DNA from: Heloderma charlesbogerti
Lineage: Eukaryota; Chordata; Lepidosauria; Squamata; Helodermatidae
Assembly (NCBI GenBank): GCA_026122225.1
Contig: JANEZZ010000404.1
Coordinates: forward strand, 930,001 to 994,000
Direction: 5' to 3'
DNA length: 64,000 nt
This document shows, piece by piece, positions 50,205 through 60,971 of this stretch. The translations under genes were made by a program, and so were the position numbers. The notes beneath the pieces were generated by a model, which did not search any database, was not told where the DNA came from, and worked only from the letters and a program-made list of their open reading frames with translations. Positions within the stretch are counted from its first letter, which is position 1. Each line of letters begins with the position of its first letter.

Positions 50205-50890
50205 AGTTGAAGCTTAGGTGCCTTTACCCAGCCTCGGCCAGTGCACCTGGCACCCCCCTTCCTGGAAAAGCTGGATCTGGCCACTGCAGCTGATGCAAAA
50301 TGCAGCACAGCCAGATTGCTCTCTGGTATATGCTCTTTACACTATCTTCTGTGAACTGAACTGGCTTCTGATTAGTTTCTGGGCCCAATTCAAGGTGCAG
50401 GTGTTTACCTATAAAGTCCTAAACAGCTTAGAGCCAGGATATCTGAGAGATCACCTCCCATATGAATCTGCCCATAGCCTGAGGTCACCTCTAGAGGCCT
50501 TGTTATATGTTTCACCGCCAAAAGAAGTTTGATTGGTGGGAACACAAGACAAGGCCTTTTCTATGGTAGCACCCTGATTATGGAATTCCCTTCCAAAGGA
50601 GGTGAGAGTATGACCTGATTCGCACAATCACCACTGCACACTGCGGCTTATTTATGGTTTGTCGTGTTGTCTGAACTGAGGTGGCAGGGGTTGTTTATTC
50701 CTGATGGCATTGAGATGGGCAGTGAAAACATTCTTATTCCACTTGGCTTTTAGTAGTTTTTAAACTGAAGATTTTAACTTTGTTCTTTTTAATTTTAAGG
50801 CTTTAGTTTTAATTTGTTATTTGATGATGTTTTGTTCTTTTATGTAAACTGCTTTGAGCCTGGGGATCTCAATGAGAGATATAAGGCTAG
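50205..50890 (+). mobile_element. L2-like LINE 3' fragment
   Basis: Plus-strand frame LNWLLISFWAQFKVQVFTYK VLNSLEPGYLRDHLP matches the same region of the LINE at 22440-24000 (QFKV…TYKALN-L-PGY). Continues into ACTGCTTTGAGCCTGGGG at its 3' end. 5' part missing. Confidence 0.85.
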
Positions 50891-51332
50891 TTCTTATATG
50901 CAAGGTAATCACCAGATTACTGCAACATCTAGTGGTGTCTTATATATATGAATGGACTATCATAGATACAATACAACAGAAAGAACTGTCATTCTACCTC
51001 CCATTGCCTCACACATGAAGCTTTCCAATGGGAATTTGTTCACACATTCCGCTTCTGGTCATCAAGGGTATGGTAATCAAGTGTAAAGAAATCAAGCCGT
51101 GTACATGCATATGTGAACTAGCCCTCAGGAACCCAACAATGGTTTTTATTGGTGCAAAGTGCTGCTCTGGTGCTGAACGTCTTGAACTAGGGAACCTTCT
51201 GGGCTGGTTCCTTTGCTAAAAAAAAAAAAAGCTGCTGGGAATGCAAAACTGTCTGGATTGTTCCAAGGAAGGACTTTCAACAGGTTCAATTTTGCAATAA
51301 ATAAACTGTTAAAACACATCATGGTTACTTAC

Positions 51333-51452
51333 AGGAGCTGTTTTCCTCCGATTAATTAATGGCAAACTGACTCCATAGTTCTGATTTAGAACACTTCGGT
51401 GGCGGGCATTTTCTGGATCATACATAATCTTCACCATCATTGAAAGCTTGTG
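51333..51452 (-). CDS. IQCH: IQCH exon 5
   Basis: A 120-nt exon, 40 codons, phase 0 to 0. Acceptor TTTCTTACAG|CAC, strong donor CCT|GTAAGT. It encodes HKLSMMVKIMYDPENARHRS… and ends PLINRRKTAP. The YDP-E-RHR and INRRKT motifs match my memory of the vertebrate IQCH family closely. A weaker donor four bases downstream (TAA|GTAACC) would give the phase that exon 6 requires. Confidence 0.92.
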
Positions 51453-51713
51453 CTGTAAGAAATGCTGGTATTTTGCACATGCAATTTGAATGCATGTATA
51501 GCATTCTAGGGCATTGCATGGGGTATGCTTGCATGGGGGTTTCTTGGGCATTTGGCTTAGTGCACTGATGTACAGCCACCAGTGCAAAGAGCAAATAAAA
51601 GGGCTAAATAGAAAAAGCAAGCACCTTATTGTCTGCAACAAAAGCGTGCCTCCTGTGTGGGTGAGGGAGGACAGCAGGAGGAGGAAGACTAGGGTGGAGC
51701 ACTATAGAGATAC

Positions 51714-52066
51714 AGGTGGAGGACTGAACTCCGGTTTTTGCCCTTCTGTCACCAAACAGGAGGCTAACCGTTTGGCCATTACTGTCTTCATCTCCCAGGT
51801 GTCTGCAGCAAGGGCTGCACTTATTTCTGCAGCCTTTTGTGGGAGGTACGGCTTTTGCCTCGTTTCAATCAGAGAACTCTGGGCTTTGGTGCTGGTAGCA
51901 TCACTTGGATCCTGCTATACTTTTGTGGCAGAGCCGATGTCTTCCGGATTGCTTGCCCCTCCCTTCAAACGAGAGTTTGTCTACACGGGCCAGGGGCATG
52001 TCTACCTCTTCACCAGTGCCTGACACCACAGGAAGCTTGAGCAGCTCTTTTGTAGTCATGGTGTAG
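51714..52066 (-). pseudogene. IQCH: Candidate IQCH exon 4, broken by a one-base frameshift
   Basis: Position, strand and phase fit a missing exon: acceptor ATTACCTAG|C gives entry in phase 2, and a possible weak donor CCT|GTATCT at 51713 gives exit in phase 0, as exon 5 needs. The first part reads YTMTTKELLKLPVVSGTGEE… and runs to TGA at 51901-51903. A second frame, starting just before that stop (…PSDATSTKAQ…), stays open to the donor. One indel between about 51902 and 51914 would join them into roughly 117 codons. Family members have a poorly conserved stretch of about this length here. Alternatives: an assembly error, a decayed exon skipped in the transcript, or an unrelated retroelement fragment. 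Homology to IQCH is not visible to me. Confidence 0.45.
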
Positions 52067-54139
52067 CTAGGTAATTTCAGACACTGGACGTACTGGTCTG
52101 ATGCCTCCCTCCCATGTTTAAATGGTCATATGTGTATTACTTCAACTGTAAAGCATGCAACTAACGTTGCTCTTCTCCCCCCACCACCATTTCATGCTTT
52201 ACAACTGCATCTGTATTCCTGATGTGTTAAAGCAAAAACACAAAACAAAACTGTTTGCCAGTCCTGATTTTTTTAAAAAGGAATACTCTGAGCACGTGCA
52301 GTTTCACATTTTAAACTTACTTAAATAATAGCGCCATCATGACTACAAGAATAAAATGGATTTTCTGGGGTGGAGAACTGGTTTTCTATTAAGTGCTACG
52401 TTACCTTCAGGGTAATGTTTTTGGGGAAGCATATTAGCAGAGGGTAGAGTAAGAGCCATCCTACACACACTGGGCTGGTTTGCATGATCAAGCAGCCCAC
52501 CACAGCTTATTTAAGCCGCGGTGGGCTGTGGCGTGTATGAGAAGCCATTTTGCTAAGTACTCTCATCAGTAGCTGCATTTGTGGCCCTGCCCAAGTTGCT
52601 GTAGTTTGTTTTTTAAAATCAGGGATTACTGGCTCCGTGAACCAAAACAGCTTCTTCCAGTTCAGCTTCAGTTTACTGAGTCCATGCAGGTAAAGAATTT
52701 GGCTGGGAAGTAATTGACAAATAAGTAATTTAAGAAATGGGAATTCAAAACCTGAAGGGAGTGATGTTTTGGTTTTTTCTGGGTGGAACAGATTCAGCTG
52801 TTTTGCTTGAAAAAATGACTGTGGCAGGAAATCCTAGAGCAAAGCGGGGGGAAGGAGGGGCAACATTTCTTTAATAAGCTCTTCTCTGGCTTAACTAATA
52901 TAATGCCTTCTGTTTTATGGATATGGATATAAAAATAGAAGCCTCAGAAGTTAATACACTGAGTAAAATTATCGCTGTGTGAAGGCACTTGCATATCATA
53001 TACAGCCTGTGTTTTAATTGTGCTGAAGGAGAAGCAACAGAACATTTGGACCTGTATCAAGAGCAGTAATACCTCCCTGTAGTTTTCCCAAAAACATGGC
53101 ATTGAAAATGATCACAGGTTTATTCCCCAGCTGATGGATGAAGAACAAGCATGGCTGCACCCGCTTAGAGCTCTGCTGAATTTGCTAGAGCTGAGAGTAC
53201 CAAGTTATTGAGGCTGAAGATTTGGCACCAAAAAGGATTCAACATTTCTATTCTAACAAAGCCCAGATCTTCAACATAGTGAAAAATTACACAGATTTGC
53301 CAAAATGTGTCTCATTTGAATTTTATTTATTTTGAAGATTTCTATGCCATTTTTAAGTTTTGGGTTTTCACTGAATTTAGAAAATACAATCCACTCATGT
53401 ACATTTCTAACATGCCGAGAAGCAAAGGGTAGGTAACAGGCATCAGTTTCTTAGCTGGATTTCACAATTATTTAATAATAAAAAGCCATTCTGCCAATGT
53501 GCCCTTCACAGAGAACAGCTGGCAAAACAGTGTGCATTTATTTTCTGAAGGAAATTATTAGGGCTCTCTTATGTGTCAGCAGATGTCATAGTGATGTGAT
53601 GTGAAAGGACAATGGGGCTCTGGCCCCACAAGGTAAACCATGGGTAGGCCAGAATGCATGCCCCTCTTTAAATTAAGATCAACCATGCACACTGAAGTGG
53701 AGACTTTCACTGGGGCAGAGGGTTCCTTTCTTAGTTTGCTGTCTCCAAGTTCAACTGTGGGGCTGGCCAACCTGCCCCCGATCTCCTGTCCTGGGGCCTC
53801 CATCTGTTCTGTGCACTTGCTGTTTATCATAGCACCATATTTCCTTATGAAATGCTGTACTCACATTCGTCAAAAGAAAATATGCCACTCTTGAGTACCG
53901 CGATTTTTGAGATGAGGCTCATGTTTTGTAGTGACAATGTTACACCAGTATTAAAAGCAGGGGGAATCCTTATCCTGTAGACTTGCCACACCTTTCTCCA
54001 GCCACATCAGACTCATGCAAGGCCTCACATGGTACAGCTACATCCATGTCATTGGTGGGGCAATGACACTAGAACCGGTTTTGATATCCACTTTTTGCCA
54101 TGCACAGCAGAACACTGCACTGACCCTGAGGACTCAAGA
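52067..54139. other. IQCH intron 3
   Basis: Around 52463-52530 a short palindrome (GCAGCCCACCACAGCTTATT TAAGCCGCGGTGGGCTGTGG) marks a MITE. The rest is unassigned. An 84-codon minus-strand frame at 53576-53830 shows no family match or acceptor and is not called. Confidence 0.4.
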
Positions 54140-54519
54140 GACCTGGTTCACATGATGAAAGAACCAATGGTTTGTTAACCATGGGTTGTCTGGGAGTGCA
54201 CAGCAGCAAGTGAGCATGCGGGCTCCCAACTGCTCACCTGCTTCTGGTGCAAATCCAGAACCCTGGGTTGCTGTGGGAGAAACAACCCAGAATTACAACC
54301 CATGGTTTGTCCTTGGGTTATAAGATTTGAGGGAGAAACAACCGAGCATTCTGGATTCACACATCACAGATAATATCCCAGGAATGGGGCATCCCTGAGT
54401 TGTTTTGCACACTGGAAGCGGGCGAGTGGTTGGGAGCCAGCACATTCAGTCCCTTCTGCATGCTCCCAAACAGCCCACGGTTAACAAACTGTGGCTTGTT
54501 TCATCATGCGAATCAGGTC
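54140..54519. mobile_element. Hairpin DNA transposon with terminal inverted repeats
   Basis: About 380 bp. Left end GACCTGGTTCACATGATGAA … GGTTTGTTAACCATGGGTTG TCTGGGAG; the right end is its inverted copy (CTCCCAAACAGCCCACGGTT AACAAACTGTGG … CATCATGCGAATCAGGTC). The inverted arms are near 57 bp and about 80% identical by eye. Inner GGGTTGCTGTGGGAGAAACA / AACCACTCG-like words suggest a further palindrome. No coding capacity, no clear target duplication. Confidence 0.8.
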
Positions 54520-55027
54520 AGAAGTTTTTTTGGGAGAGCACTTGGGGAAGGGGGAGCAGTCAGAAGCAAAACCATTGGAAGGGTTATGGAGTAAATGTTG
54601 CTTCACACCTTTGAACCTGAAGACATTTGCAGTGATGACCCGCCATGCTGAGTGTCAACTGCAGACATCTCTGGGAAAATTATTTCTTTCTGAGAAGTCT
54701 CCAAGGGGATCCCCCTGAGTTAGAGATTGAAAGAGAGAATGACATAATAAAGAGTTGCAAGGTTTGGTTCAGTTTCAGGGTTTTTTTCTACACCTAGAAG
54801 AGCTAAAACGTCTGCAGTTTAGGTGAACTATGGGAAATCACAGCAGTCATTGTCCTTAACTCTATAAAACAGAGGTTTTGGTGCAGCAGTTTTTTGGAGG
54901 TCATTTGTAAAAACACCCTCTGAACAGTATGAATAACCAAATACTGCAGTTATTCATATATTCTAGTTTTCAAAATACACAAATAACATCTCATTTGTTA
55001 AATATACAACAAACCAAGTGTTCTTAC

Positions 55028-55125
55028 CATCTGGAAATCTGTCTTGAACTCAGGTCCACATTATCAGTTGATGAAATAGTTAACACAGATCTGTTCACAG
55101 CATTCAAATACTTCTCAGCATGTTT
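55028..55125 (-). CDS. IQCH: IQCH exon 3
   Basis: A 98-nt exon, entered in phase 0, left in phase 2 (32 codons plus two bases). Acceptor CTGCTACCCCTAAACAG|AAA follows a pyrimidine-rich stretch; donor ATG|GTAAGA. It begins KHAEKYLNAVNRSVLT, continuing the helical region of exon 2, as in the family. The next exon must start with a single completing base, which the candidate at 51714-52066 provides. Confidence 0.9.
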
Positions 55126-55459
55126 CTGTTTAGGGGTAGCAGTAAAGAAAAAAAGCAGGCTATTAGGGTATTGTCAGAGATAGCTGAGCTATCTGGCCAA
55201 ATTTGGCCTTTGATAATGAAGTGAGAAACGTAACAGGTTCTGCATTTCTGAGAGATTATACCATGTCTAAGGCAAGAAGCCAGCCACATGCTGACCACCC
55301 AAAAACTGCAGCCACAGCTCTGCACTACCATATTTGGCACATCTAACTCTTTATTACAAATAGGAAGGTTGGCCCCATCAACTGAGAAGGAAATATTGAT
55401 TCAAACTTCACTGGGGGCCAGTTTTCCCTTTTCCACTGGAAAAATCGCAATCCATTTAC

Positions 55460-55576
55460 CCTCAATCCACTCTCTGTCCTTTCAATAGCAGCTTCAAGGC
55501 TCTGAGCATCCACTGCTTCCCGGTCATGGCTAACATCTCGTAGTTTCTCCTTCAGCTGTTGAAGATCTTCTTGAAC
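55460..55576 (-). CDS. IQCH: IQCH exon 2, N-terminal coiled coil
   Basis: A 117-nt exon, 39 codons, phase 0 to 0. Acceptor TTTTCTAG|GTT and donor AGG|GTAAAT. It reads VQEDLQQLKEKLRDVSHDRE and then a helical segment ending ESGLR. The charged heptad pattern fits the coiled coil near the N-terminus of IQCH. Separated from exon 1 by a 5.2-kb intron that holds an R4/Dong-like LINE. Confidence 0.93.
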
Positions 55577-55839
55577 CTAGAAAATTAGTAGAAGCTTGCA
55601 ATGTACACATCCATCACCATAAAATATTAACATGTTTCACTGAGACTGAAAGCAAAACAGATTTCTTAAACACAGCACACAAAGACACCTCTGGGAACCC
55701 TGCAATTTAATGGAACACAGAAAGGAGAAGAGCAGGCTGAAAGTTAGCAAAGCTAGCTTTTGAAGTGACAGGTGGGATGGGGCAAAACACCACGGCATAT
55801 GTAAAACAATCCCTCAAAAGGCAATCAAAAGAAGAAGCT

Positions 55840-57730
55840 TGTAACTATTATTGGTAAGTATTATTGGTAAATTATACGCCAGGCACCTATATAGGAAGCT
55901 CAACGACTGGCTGGAACAGGATATGATATTGGCGGAGGAGCAGGCAGGCTTCAGGGAGGGTCACTCTACCATAGATCAATATTTGGTGCTACAGCATCTC
56001 ATTGAGAAATACATCTCAAACGAAGTCACCTTGCTCTATGTAGCCTCTATAGACCTTAAGGCAGCTTTTGACTCTATCTCAAGGGTCAAACTATGGAAGA
56101 AATTAGAGGCCTCTAACATTGAGAGACACCTGCTCCTACTCATTCAGACTCTATATAGAGACACCTCCCTTAAGGTCAGATGTAGTGCTCATGGCCACCT
56201 TACAAAGGCTGTTCCAACACAAAAAGGGGTCAAGCAAGGCTTCATTCTCACCCCACTTTTGTTTAATTTTTACATCCATTCAATGGTAGACCAGCTAAAC
56301 CATTTTAAAAGCAATTTTCATCCCCCCAAAATTGCGGGGAGGCATATAACTACTTTACTATACGCAGATGATGCAGCTATTATCTCAAGGACTCCAACTG
56401 GGCTTACAAGAGCATTGCGGAAGTTGACGGAATACTGCGAGGAAGAAGATCTGATGATCAATTATCAAAAAAAAAATTATGATCTTTGCAGAAAGACCAA
56501 AAATCAGATCATGGATGATAAATCAACGCAAGATTAAGCAGGTCTCCCAATTCAAATATTTAGGTGTAGTCCTCCAAGCAAACGGTTCCAGGAAGGCTCA
56601 CAGCAAATATGTGGCGTTAAACGCACAGAGAAGCTCGTCAGCAATAGCACAGTTTATGAGAACGAAAGGCAGCCACTATATCCCTTTAGCCCTCCAATTA
56701 TACCAAGCAAAAGTACTAGCTGAATTATTGTACAGCTCTCAATTGGGGCCTTTCCCGAATACTCAAATATTAGAACGTGTACAATCAAAATTTCTGAGGA
56801 CAATATTGGGTGTTCCTAGGGATGTCTCCAATGCAAAGATAAGATTAGAGACTGGCCAGGTCAAAATTGAAGCTAAGGTTTGGGTGGCTATCCTTGTGTA
56901 CTGGCTTAGATTGTCATATTTTCCAACTGGCCCTGCCCCACTAATTTTGCAAGATGATTTTAAATCCAATTGGATTCAGTTAATTGAATGGAAAATAACT
57001 CTCTTGGGTCTTCCCTTGCGGACTTTATTAAATATGGGTTTTGAACAGGCAATGGAAACTATCAAGCAGCGCACTGCAGACATTGAGAGACAAAGTGACC
57101 TCAATAGTGCCCCAGAATTCTATCTTAGGGAGGATTACAGATACATCATAATAGCTGCACCCTATCTTGAACAACTGGAGCTGTACAAACATAGAAGAGC
57201 ATTACCTTGGCCTGTCTCAATGGACTCCTCTCGGCAGTTTTGGAGGGACGGTACAAAAAGATCCCCTGGGCAGGGCACCTTTGCCCCTGTGGCATGCAAC
57301 AGATAGAAACTACAGAGCACGTTTTGTTGTGGTGTATATTTTATAGAGACATTTGTGCTGCACTCATCTCCCCACTGATAAATTGTTTTCCGGGTCATAC
57401 AGGACAACAATATACCTATATATTGTTGTCTGACACTAATTTGATATTTACATATAGCGTTGCCAAATTCTTTGTGGCTGCGATAGGTGTTCGAAGAAGG
57501 ATGCTGAGGGAGCTCGGATTTACCTAGCTGGATGAAAGATAAAGTCTGGGGAGTAATGCCATCCACCCAATATGTCTGATTTGCATTACATTATTACTAC
57601 ACTGTGTTGAAGTGTTTATTAATTTGACTGGGGATATATGACAGGTAATTTTAATGTACTTCTTTTTTAAATTCATCTATCTATTTTGGGCTGGTCTTTG
57701 TCCACAATAAAAGTTTTATCTATCTGTCTA
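55840..57730 (+). mobile_element. R4/Dong-like LINE, 5'-truncated
   Basis: Plus-strand reverse transcriptase: FREGHSTIDQYLVLQHLIEK, VASIDLKAAFDSISR, KGVKQGFILTPLLFNFYIH, LLYADDAAIIS, a complete set of motifs. A shift at the A-run near 56467 joins to FKYLGVVLQANGSRKAHSKY … FLRTILGVPRDVSNAKIRLE TGQ, and a second shift near 57205 to CPCGMQQIETTEHVLLWC, a C-x-C…H…C finger of the type preceding a restriction-like endonuclease. The 3' end is ATAAAAGTTTTATCTATCTA TCTGTC. Few lesions, so relatively young. Clade by pattern, not search. Lies in IQCH intron 1, antisense. Confidence 0.85.
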
Positions 57731-57765
57731 GCTGGTAACTATTTACTTAACTGATGGAGGGTGCT

Positions 57766-57895
57766 ATCCTATATATATTTGGACAAAATAAGTCCTACAA
57801 TGCCCAGCATTTCCCAGCCAGTATGGCTGGCTGGAGAATGCAGGGGGTTGTAGGACTTTTTTCTTTCTAAACATGCATAGGACTGCACCCTTAGG
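57766..57895. mobile_element. Short hairpin MITE
   Basis: Inverted arms around AAGTCCTACAATGCCCAGCA … TGCAGGGGGTTGTAGGACTT, with AACATGCATAGGACTGCACC at the right end. Related to the element at 63489-63595. Confidence 0.7.
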
Positions 57896-58490
57896 CAGCA
57901 ATCTGAAACGCACTTCCTAGGAAGTACACTCACTGAATGCAAAGGGACTTGGGGCACAATCCTATGGCTGCTAGACAGTGGCCACAGGACTGTTCGGTTT
58001 TCAGGAGCCGACCCTGGAGCCTGCACTCCAAGGCTGGTTCTCGGAAAACCGTCTCCCTGCCCCTCCCCTGTCGCCTCGTAGGCGGCGTGGATCGTACCCA
58101 GGCTCCGCGCTCGAGAGAGCAGCACAGAGCGGGGCAAAAGGGGGTGTTCCGGGGGGGGGGAAGTGCTTATATGACGCTTCCTATGCGTCATCTGGCCTCC
58201 CCTTCCCCCACTCTGAAGTCCTGCGGCTAGACAGCTGAAATGGGCCGTCTAGCCGGGCTGCTGGAGCGCAGAGAAGATCCCCTCCACACTCCGCCCACCC
58301 TGCATTGGATAGACGGTTGCCTCTGAGTTCAGAGGCGGCTGCCTATCCCAATAGGATTGCTCCCTTACTTGAATAAACCTGCATAGGATTGGCCTGAATG
58401 ACTGCAATCCTATGCACACTTATCTGCGAGTAAATCCTATTGGATTGAATGGAACTTGCTTTTGAGTAAACATGCTTAAGACAGTACCGT
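57896..58490. mobile_element. GC-rich MITE-like region and adjacent fragment
   Basis: GGGCACAATCCTATGGCTGC at 57953 and CCAATAGGATTGCTCCC at 58357 form approximate inverted ends of an element of about 425 bp with a CpG-rich interior. Next to it, TGCAATCCTATGCACACTTA … GAGTAAACATGC (58403-58490) is a copy of the common MITE. Confidence 0.5.
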
Positions 58491-58685
58491 CAGAGTTCTA
58501 ATCCACAACCATCCAAAGTGCTTGGGGCAAGTAATCATAGTAAATCTATAGTCAAAACACGTTAAAATATCCATTAAATATGAAATAAAGTGTCAAATTA
58601 AAATTAACTCCTTGGAACTTGAACTAAATAAGAAAGGCTCACAATACTTCAAGCATGAACTTTGCCAAATCTGTAGGGGAAGAGG

Positions 58686-58919
58686 TCAGCCACCAAGAAT
58701 ATCATTCCATACACCCTTAGCAAATGAGTGTTCTATTATAACAACGAAGAGGGTGATCTCAGCAAACTGCCAAGGTGACAATGTGTCACAGGTAAGGAAG
58801 TGATTTCTCAAGTACACAGGGGCCAAGGTATTTAGGACTGTATAGGCTAACATGAGCACCTCAAATTGGATCTGGAAACAAGAGATGCCTGGGTACCTGA
58901 TGGAATATGCATCCAGCAA
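58686..58919 (-). mobile_element. L2-like LINE fragment, reversed
   Basis: Minus-strand frame IQFEVLMLAYTVLNTLAPVY LRNHF matches the same region as 50390-50470 (QFKV…TYKVLN-L-P-YLRDH). Short and diverged. Confidence 0.75.
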
Positions 58920-59157
58920 CCTCCCCCATTAGCTCTTTCTGCACCTGGTAGATGACAATAGCTAGCAGTCTCTTACTTTCAAGCTGTACTATGGCAGTAT
59001 GAACAACGGTGTCTTCTACCAGTGGGTAGCTACCTGGAAGGTAGCATCCATCAAAGAAAGCATGGTGCAAAGGTTCATGGGAATTAGGCCCAAGAGAAAA
59101 AGAGCACAAATTAATGGAAAAGGAAGCTAGTCTCACGTGAGAGAGCATATTATAAAG

Positions 59158-59264
59158 CAGGGGTGAGCAACTTGTAGCCCTCCAGATGTTGTGCAGTGCA
59201 TCAACTAGCATAGCCAATGATGATGATGCAGTCCAATTACATATGGAGGGCCACAAGTTGTCCA
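59158..59264. mobile_element. hAT-type MITE, decayed copy
   Basis: CAGGGGTGAGCAACTTGTAG CCCTCCAGATG at the left, GGAGGGCCACAAGTTG at the right; the inner arms have decayed. Lies directly left of a better copy at 59318. Confidence 0.75.
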
Positions 59265-59317
59265 TCTATTATAAAGGCTCATGAGAGTTGTCATGAGACA
59301 CAAAGAAAACCTTTCCT

Positions 59318-59453
59318 CAGGGGTGAGCAACTTGTGGCCCTCCAGATATTTTGGCCTACAACAGCCATCAGCCCTAGCCCACATAGTCAATGGTACGGGA
59401 TCATGGGAGTTATAGGCCAAAACCTCTGGTGGGCCACAAGTTGCCCACCCCTG
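59318..59453. mobile_element. hAT-type MITE
   Basis: CAGGGGTGAGCAACTTGTGG and CCACAAGTTGCCCACCCCTG are near-perfect terminal inverted repeats, 136 bp total. Confidence 0.88.
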
Positions 59454-59689
59454 CACCTACATCCTCTGCAATCCGGAGTCACCTGATTTTAATGCTGATC
59501 TTCCTCTTGATTTGAAACATGATCTCTCAGCACTGCCTTCCTTCTGGTCAATTTCACATTCATGGATTCCATTTCCTAAACAGTGTTACTGGCAATTAAA
59601 GTAACCTTTCCAAGATTAAAGCAAGGCCAGCTCAACTGCAGACTAATCAGATGTGCTGTCCAATCCTAAACATTTTTACTCAGAAGTAT

Positions 59690-59808
59690 TGTATTTAATT
59701 GTGTTTTAATGTACTGGTTTATTATTGTTTTAATCAAGTATCACCTTGAGGGCCATTTTTCTCGGTAGAAAGGCAGAGTACAAATCAAATAAATAATAAA
59801 TAAAATAG
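59690..59808 (+). mobile_element. LINE/SINE 3' tail
   Basis: TCACCTTGAGGGCC … AAAGGCAGAGTACAAATCAA ATAAATAATAAATAAAA, a typical 3' tail. Confidence 0.6.
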
Positions 59809-60804
59809 TGGAGTTTATTCCATTGAATAATATGGATGTAAGTAAGCATGAGATTGTATCCTCAGCTAGTATGGAAAAGCTCCATCATACGTTAACAGTA
59901 AACACTGCTAAACCTGATCTTTCTCTGCCAGAAAGCTAAGCTTACATGTGCAAAAAGAGAGGAAAAATAAAATTAAAACCTGAAGGATCATCAAGTTATT
60001 TTAAAGGTGCAGGGGAAACCATTTACCAAGCCCATGCTGACTTGTGCAATGCAGAAAGGGCTCTCTGAAAAGATGAAGGGCATGAAGGTAAAGACTCACA
60101 GGTGTCCCGTGAAATCCGCAATCCAAAAGCAGGGTGGGAAGCAGGCCAAGAAGCAATGCCAGCAGTGATTACATTTTTTTAACGCACTTTTCCTCCAAAA
60201 TGCCCAGGACTAAGCACACCCACCCCCCACCACACACGCACGCACGCACAGACACGCGTTATTCTCACAACATTCCCATGAATTAGGTTCAGGGGAGGAA
60301 GCGAGGGAGCTTAGTTTTCATGAAGGTGGTTCATCTGTGTGCCTGCGATGGGCCACTTCGGACCGCAAGTGGTGGATCGATCTCTTTTTTATTCTGTCAA
60401 GTTTATATACCATTCAGTGGATAAGAAATATCTGAGCAGCGAACAGAGCCAGATCCAACATAAATTCACGCAGCACGGGTAAGGCAGCGCTAAAGCACGT
60501 CCCCGCTGCACGAAACAGGAGGGCTCGCTCCACGCGGAAATAAAGCACACCAGGCTCAGCCCCGCCTCCACGGGACGCTAGCGGCCTGCGCGGGCGAGGG
60601 CCAGGAGGCACCGGGGTTGCCCGCCCCAGAGCGCATCAGGCCGGGCCCCAGGCGAGCCTCCCGCGCGGGGCGGCCGCCGCTCGCCAGCTCCCCCACAGGG
60701 AGCGCGGGAACAAGCGCACCGGAGCGAGGCCTCCCGGGGGCTCGGGGCGCGCGTGGCGGACGCAAAGGCTCGTGGGAGTTTGGCCAAGCGGCCCCTCGAC
60801 CCAC

Positions 60805-60855
60805 CTGGACCAAAGCGCGCCCTATCTCCGCCCCCGGCCCGGCCGCCTCAGCCAT
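60805..60855 (-). CDS. IQCH: IQCH coding exon 1 (start codon, 17 codons)
   Basis: ATG at 60855 in a good context (GGAGCCATGGCT), followed by MAEAAGPGAEIGRALVQ and a splice donor CAG|GTGGGT at 60804. The exon ends in phase 0. The fit with exon 2 (…RALVQ joined to VQEDLQQLKE…) gives the expected family N-terminus, in which a short leader precedes a coiled coil. It lies in the CpG island, 380 bp from the divergent AAGAB start codon. The frame stays open far upstream because the region is GC-rich, but no homology supports an earlier start. Confidence 0.85.
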
Positions 60856-60971
60856 GGCTCCTCCCGCCGGGGCCCTCCCCGCACGAGCGGGCTGCCGCGC
60901 GGCGCGCCACGTGACCGCGGCCTTAGCAACGGGACGCGCGGCCCGGGCGGGACCACTCGCGCCGATCCGGG

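Noticed and set aside
51514..52023. Plus-strand frame of 169 codons opposite exons 4-5
   Set aside because: Antisense to the candidate exon 4; no protein family recognised, and the frame crosses known intron sequence.
53576..53830. Minus-strand frame of 84 codons considered as IQCH exon 4
   Set aside because: No acceptor or donor in the right phase, and the product has no resemblance to the family.
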